DNA from: UBA4742 sp037138595
GTDB lineage: Bacteria > Actinomycetota > Acidimicrobiia > Acidimicrobiales > Acidimicrobilacustridaceae
Assembly: GCA_037138595.1 (NCBI GenBank)
Contig: JBAXIB010000008.1
Coordinates: 1 to 64,000 of the forward strand
Length of the DNA: 64,000 nucleotides
Direction: 5' to 3'
The position numbers and the translations under genes are program-made. Under the pieces are notes generated by a model. It did no database searches. It had not been told where the DNA came from and was given only the letters and a program-made list of their open reading frames with translations. This document shows positions 62,067 to 64,000 of the stretch, in pieces (within the stretch, counting starts at the first letter, position 1; every line of letters begins with the position of its first letter).

Positions 62067-63532
62067 TGGCCACAACGGAGCAGTTTCGAGCGCTATTCGA
62101 TCCACGAGGAATCGTCGTTGCCGGGGTATCGACCCATCCGGGAAAGTTTGGGTTTGTCGCGCTGCACAATATTTTGACCAACGGGTACGCGGGTGGGATC
62201 TTTGCCACCAATCGTGACGCATCACCAATACTCGGAGTCGACTCTGTTCCGTCTATCGACGACCTACCGGAAGGCGTGGCGGATCTGGTATTTGTTTGCA
62301 CACCGGCGGCGACAAACGCCGATGTACTTCGTTCTGCTGCAGCGAAAGGTATTACCGCTGCGTTTCTCGCTTCCGCTGGATTCAGCGAGTCCGGCGATGA
62401 CGGCCGCCTGGCGCAAGATGCTCTGGTGGCGCTCGCTGAACAACTTGGGATGTTGATTGTTGGGCCAAATGGCCAAGGAGTTGTGTCGACTCCGTCTTCG
62501 ATGTGCGCCCAAATCGTTGCTCCTTACCCGCCTCGAGGTCGCATAGGAGTTGCAAGCCAGTCTGGAAACTTTGTGTCGTCGTTTATGAATTATGCCTGCG
62601 CAAGTGGCGTCGGAATTAGTCGCGCGGTGTCAGCCGGAAACGCGGCGATGGTCGGCGTCACCGACTTTCTTCGCTACTTCGCAGATGATCCCGAAACCGA
62701 CGTGGCGCTCGCCTATGTCGAAGGTATTAATGATGGTCGAGCATTCTTTCGGGATGTTTCAGAAGTTGCTGAGCGAATGCCAGTCGTGCTTGTCAAAGGT
62801 GGAGCCACCGCCGGTGGCCAGCGCGCCGCGGCAAGCCACACCGGATCGCTCGCAAGCGATAATCGAGTTTTCGATGGTATGTGCCGTCAAGCGGGAGTCC
62901 TACGTGCGCGCACGATTGAAGAGGCGTTCGATGTTGCTGCAACCTTCGCAACTCAGCCGATGCCAACCGGACGACGTGTTGCTGTGGTGACGACCGCTGG
63001 AGGTTGGGGTGTCGTGACTGCTGATGCGATCTCGGGGACTGATTTGGAGTTGCTGTCGATGCCTGATGACCTCATCAGAGAACTCGACGCCGAACTTTCA
63101 CCGCGATGGAGTGGGAGTAATCCCATTGACCTTGCAGGCAGCGAGACTAAAGACACGATTCCTGCTGTACTCGAAATTGTGACGCGTCATGCCGACATCG
63201 ATGCGGTGGTTCTGTTGGGCATGGGTATTCAATCCAATCAAGCCCGCATGGAGACCGAGGGATCGTTTTATCCGGAATGGGGACTTGAGCGAATCGCCGG
63301 TTTTCATAATCGGCAAGACGAGCGTTACGTCACGGTTGCAGCACAACTTGGATCGACTTACGGAAAACCCGTACTCGTAGCAACAGAGCTCGCGGTTACG
63401 TCTCCGGACAATGCTGCGGTTCGCGGCACGATGCAGTCCGGAAAATTGTGTTATCCATCGTCGAATCGAGCAATCAACGCGCTCTCGCGACTTTGGGAAC
63501 GAGCACAATGGCAACAGCGGCGCGCCCACTAG
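62066..63532 (+). CDS. ADP-forming acyl-CoA synthetase, CoA-binding (alpha) subunit
   Basis: The 488-residue protein has an N-terminal CoA-binding Rossmann domain (FDPRGIVVAGVSTHPGKFG). Succinyl-CoA-ligase-like domains follow, with NGQGVVSTPSS, GVGISRAVSAGNAAMVGVTDFL and the phospho-histidine loop ASHTGSLASD. It pairs with the beta subunit before it as a split enzyme; in many bacteria the two are fused. It acts in the cytoplasm in acid activation or energy-yielding thioester cleavage. Confidence 0.9.
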   Translation: MATTEQFRALFDPRGIVVAGVSTHPGKFGFVALHNILTNGYAGGIFATNRDASPILGVDSVPSIDDLPEGVADLVFVCTPAATNADVLRSAAAKGITAAFLASAGFSESGDDGRLAQDALVALAEQLGMLIVGPNGQGVVSTPSSMCAQIVAPYPPRGRIGVASQSGNFVSSFMNYACASGVGISRAVSAGNAAMVGVTDFLRYFADDPETDVALAYVEGINDGRAFFRDVSEVAERMPVVLVKGGATAGGQRAAASHTGSLASDNRVFDGMCRQAGVLRARTIEEAFDVAATFATQPMPTGRRVAVVTTAGGWGVVTADAISGTDLELLSMPDDLIRELDAELSPRWSGSNPIDLAGSETKDTIPAVLEIVTRHADIDAVVLLGMGIQSNQARMETEGSFYPEWGLERIAGFHNRQDERYVTVAAQLGSTYGKPVLVATELAVTSPDNAAVRGTMQSGKLCYPSSNRAINALSRLWERAQWQQRRAH

Positions 63533-63551
63533 CAGGTCGGCTAAAAAGGTG

Positions 63552-64000
63552 ATGACTGATCCGAACTTTCCGATGTTTCCTTTGGGAGCCGTCTTACTGC
63601 CCGGCTCATCGATGCCGTTACACGTCTTTGAGCCTCGCTTTCAGACGATGATTGAGCGTTGCCTAGGCGGAACTCGTGCGCCTGAGTTCGGTGTCGTTCT
63701 CATTGAACGGGGCAGCGAAGTTGGCGGGGGAGACACCCGAGGAACTATCGGAACCGCCGGTCGAATCGTCGAAGCGACTCGATTCGATGACGGTCGCTGG
63801 GCACTATTGATTACCGGCACGACGCGCATTCGGGTGGAGCGCTGGCTCGCCGATGATCCCTATCCACAAGCTGAAGTCTCGGAAATCGTCGAGCCGCCTT
63901 TGTCATCAACGGGTGAACAAGACTTCGCCACGATGGTCACCTTGCTCAGGCGAGTTCTCGCAATGACCTGTGAACTTGGTGATTCATCGGCCCCGGCCAC
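63552..64000 (+). CDS. LON peptidase substrate-binding domain protein, partial
   Basis: From ATG 63552 (or GTG 63549) the frame stays open to the right edge, about 149 codons, so the C-terminus is missing. It shows FPMFPLGAVLLPGSSMPLHVFEPRFQTMI, the start of the LON N-terminal domain, then GTIGTAGRIVEATRFDDGRWALLITGTTRIRV, its second half. Short actinobacterial proteins of about 200 residues consist of this domain alone, without ATPase or protease parts; whether this one does is not visible here. It lies about 20 bases after the synthetase gene, so it may be co-transcribed. Confidence 0.85.
   Translation, partial: MTDPNFPMFPLGAVLLPGSSMPLHVFEPRFQTMIERCLGGTRAPEFGVVLIERGSEVGGGDTRGTIGTAGRIVEATRFDDGRWALLITGTTRIRVERWLADDPYPQAEVSEIVEPPLSSTGEQDFATMVTLLRRVLAMTCELGDSSAPA

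Noticed and set aside
1..64000. Search for CRISPR arrays, insertion sequences, integrases, toxin-antitoxin pairs and secondary-metabolite clusters
   Set aside because: No direct-repeat array, transposase or integrase motif, terminal inverted repeats, or PKS/NRPS domains were seen in either strand.

Overview
The window reads as a chromosomal stretch of a moderate-GC actinobacterium, most likely of the Acidimicrobiia (Ilumatobacter-like). This is inferred from a fused two-domain FbiC for coenzyme F420, a DUF3151 protein, an AftD/DUF3367-type arabinofuranosyltransferase-like protein, a secreted protein with three 'DSR' domains typical of that class, and dense GTGA/ATGA-overlapping gene packing. 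No rRNA, tRNA, CRISPR array, insertion sequence or prophage gene was seen. No gap between genes exceeds 300 bases; the longest (about 33726-33946) shows only AT-rich spacer and a ribosome-binding site.

Layout. 1-4829: a lipoprotein, then a secreted GH43-like/DSR-repeat protein coupled to a Gfo/Idh/MocA oxidoreductase. 4853-7217 (minus): hydrolase, HAD nucleotidase-like protein and quinone-reductase-like protein in one overlapping operon; then arfB. 7700-18644: an envelope glycan locus, with a minus-strand operon (flavoprotein, GT4, AftD-like, GT2) facing a plus-strand pair of polytopic glycosyltransferases. 18665-20846: zinc ribbon, crotonase, cyclophilin, AlkA-like glycosylase. 20884-26812 (minus): a complete peptide/nickel-type ABC importer behind the only canonical TTGACA-N17-TAGTTT promoter I found. 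26977-33725: SLT-domain protein, methyltransferase, acyl-CoA synthetase with GDPD, SirB1-like and NHL proteins. 33947-36405: an unrecognised coupled pair, a receiver-like protein and a multi-pass membrane protein. 36430-40796: acyl-CoA dehydrogenase, an unusual pyruvate kinase, hydrolase, DUF3151.

40885-46251 is a molybdenum island: an HTH-TOBE regulator with modA, modB and modC on minus, facing mobA, rhodanese and RNase D on plus. 46307-50119 holds a GH13 glucosidase with no canonical start codon, a small Cys/His protein and typA. 50165-57623 holds a Cys-rich protein, fbiC, and pgl-tal-tkt of the pentose phosphate pathway. 57742-64000 holds a FIST sensor protein, a TetR regulator with a clear operator, a GH84 hexosaminidase divergent from a split ADP-forming acyl-CoA synthetase, and the start of a LON-domain protein cut by the right edge.

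Expression signals. Many first genes of transcription units have a TANNNT -10 hexamer ending 6-8 bases before the start codon and no Shine-Dalgarno, which suggests leaderless mRNAs. Downstream genes mostly start inside GTGA or ATGA overlaps. Two divergent gene pairs seem to share compact or symmetric promoters. I found no convincing wholly new multi-gene system. The best candidates for new biology are the receiver-like/membrane pair, the GH13 gene with a likely CTG start, and a 12-codon leader frame overlapping mobA.
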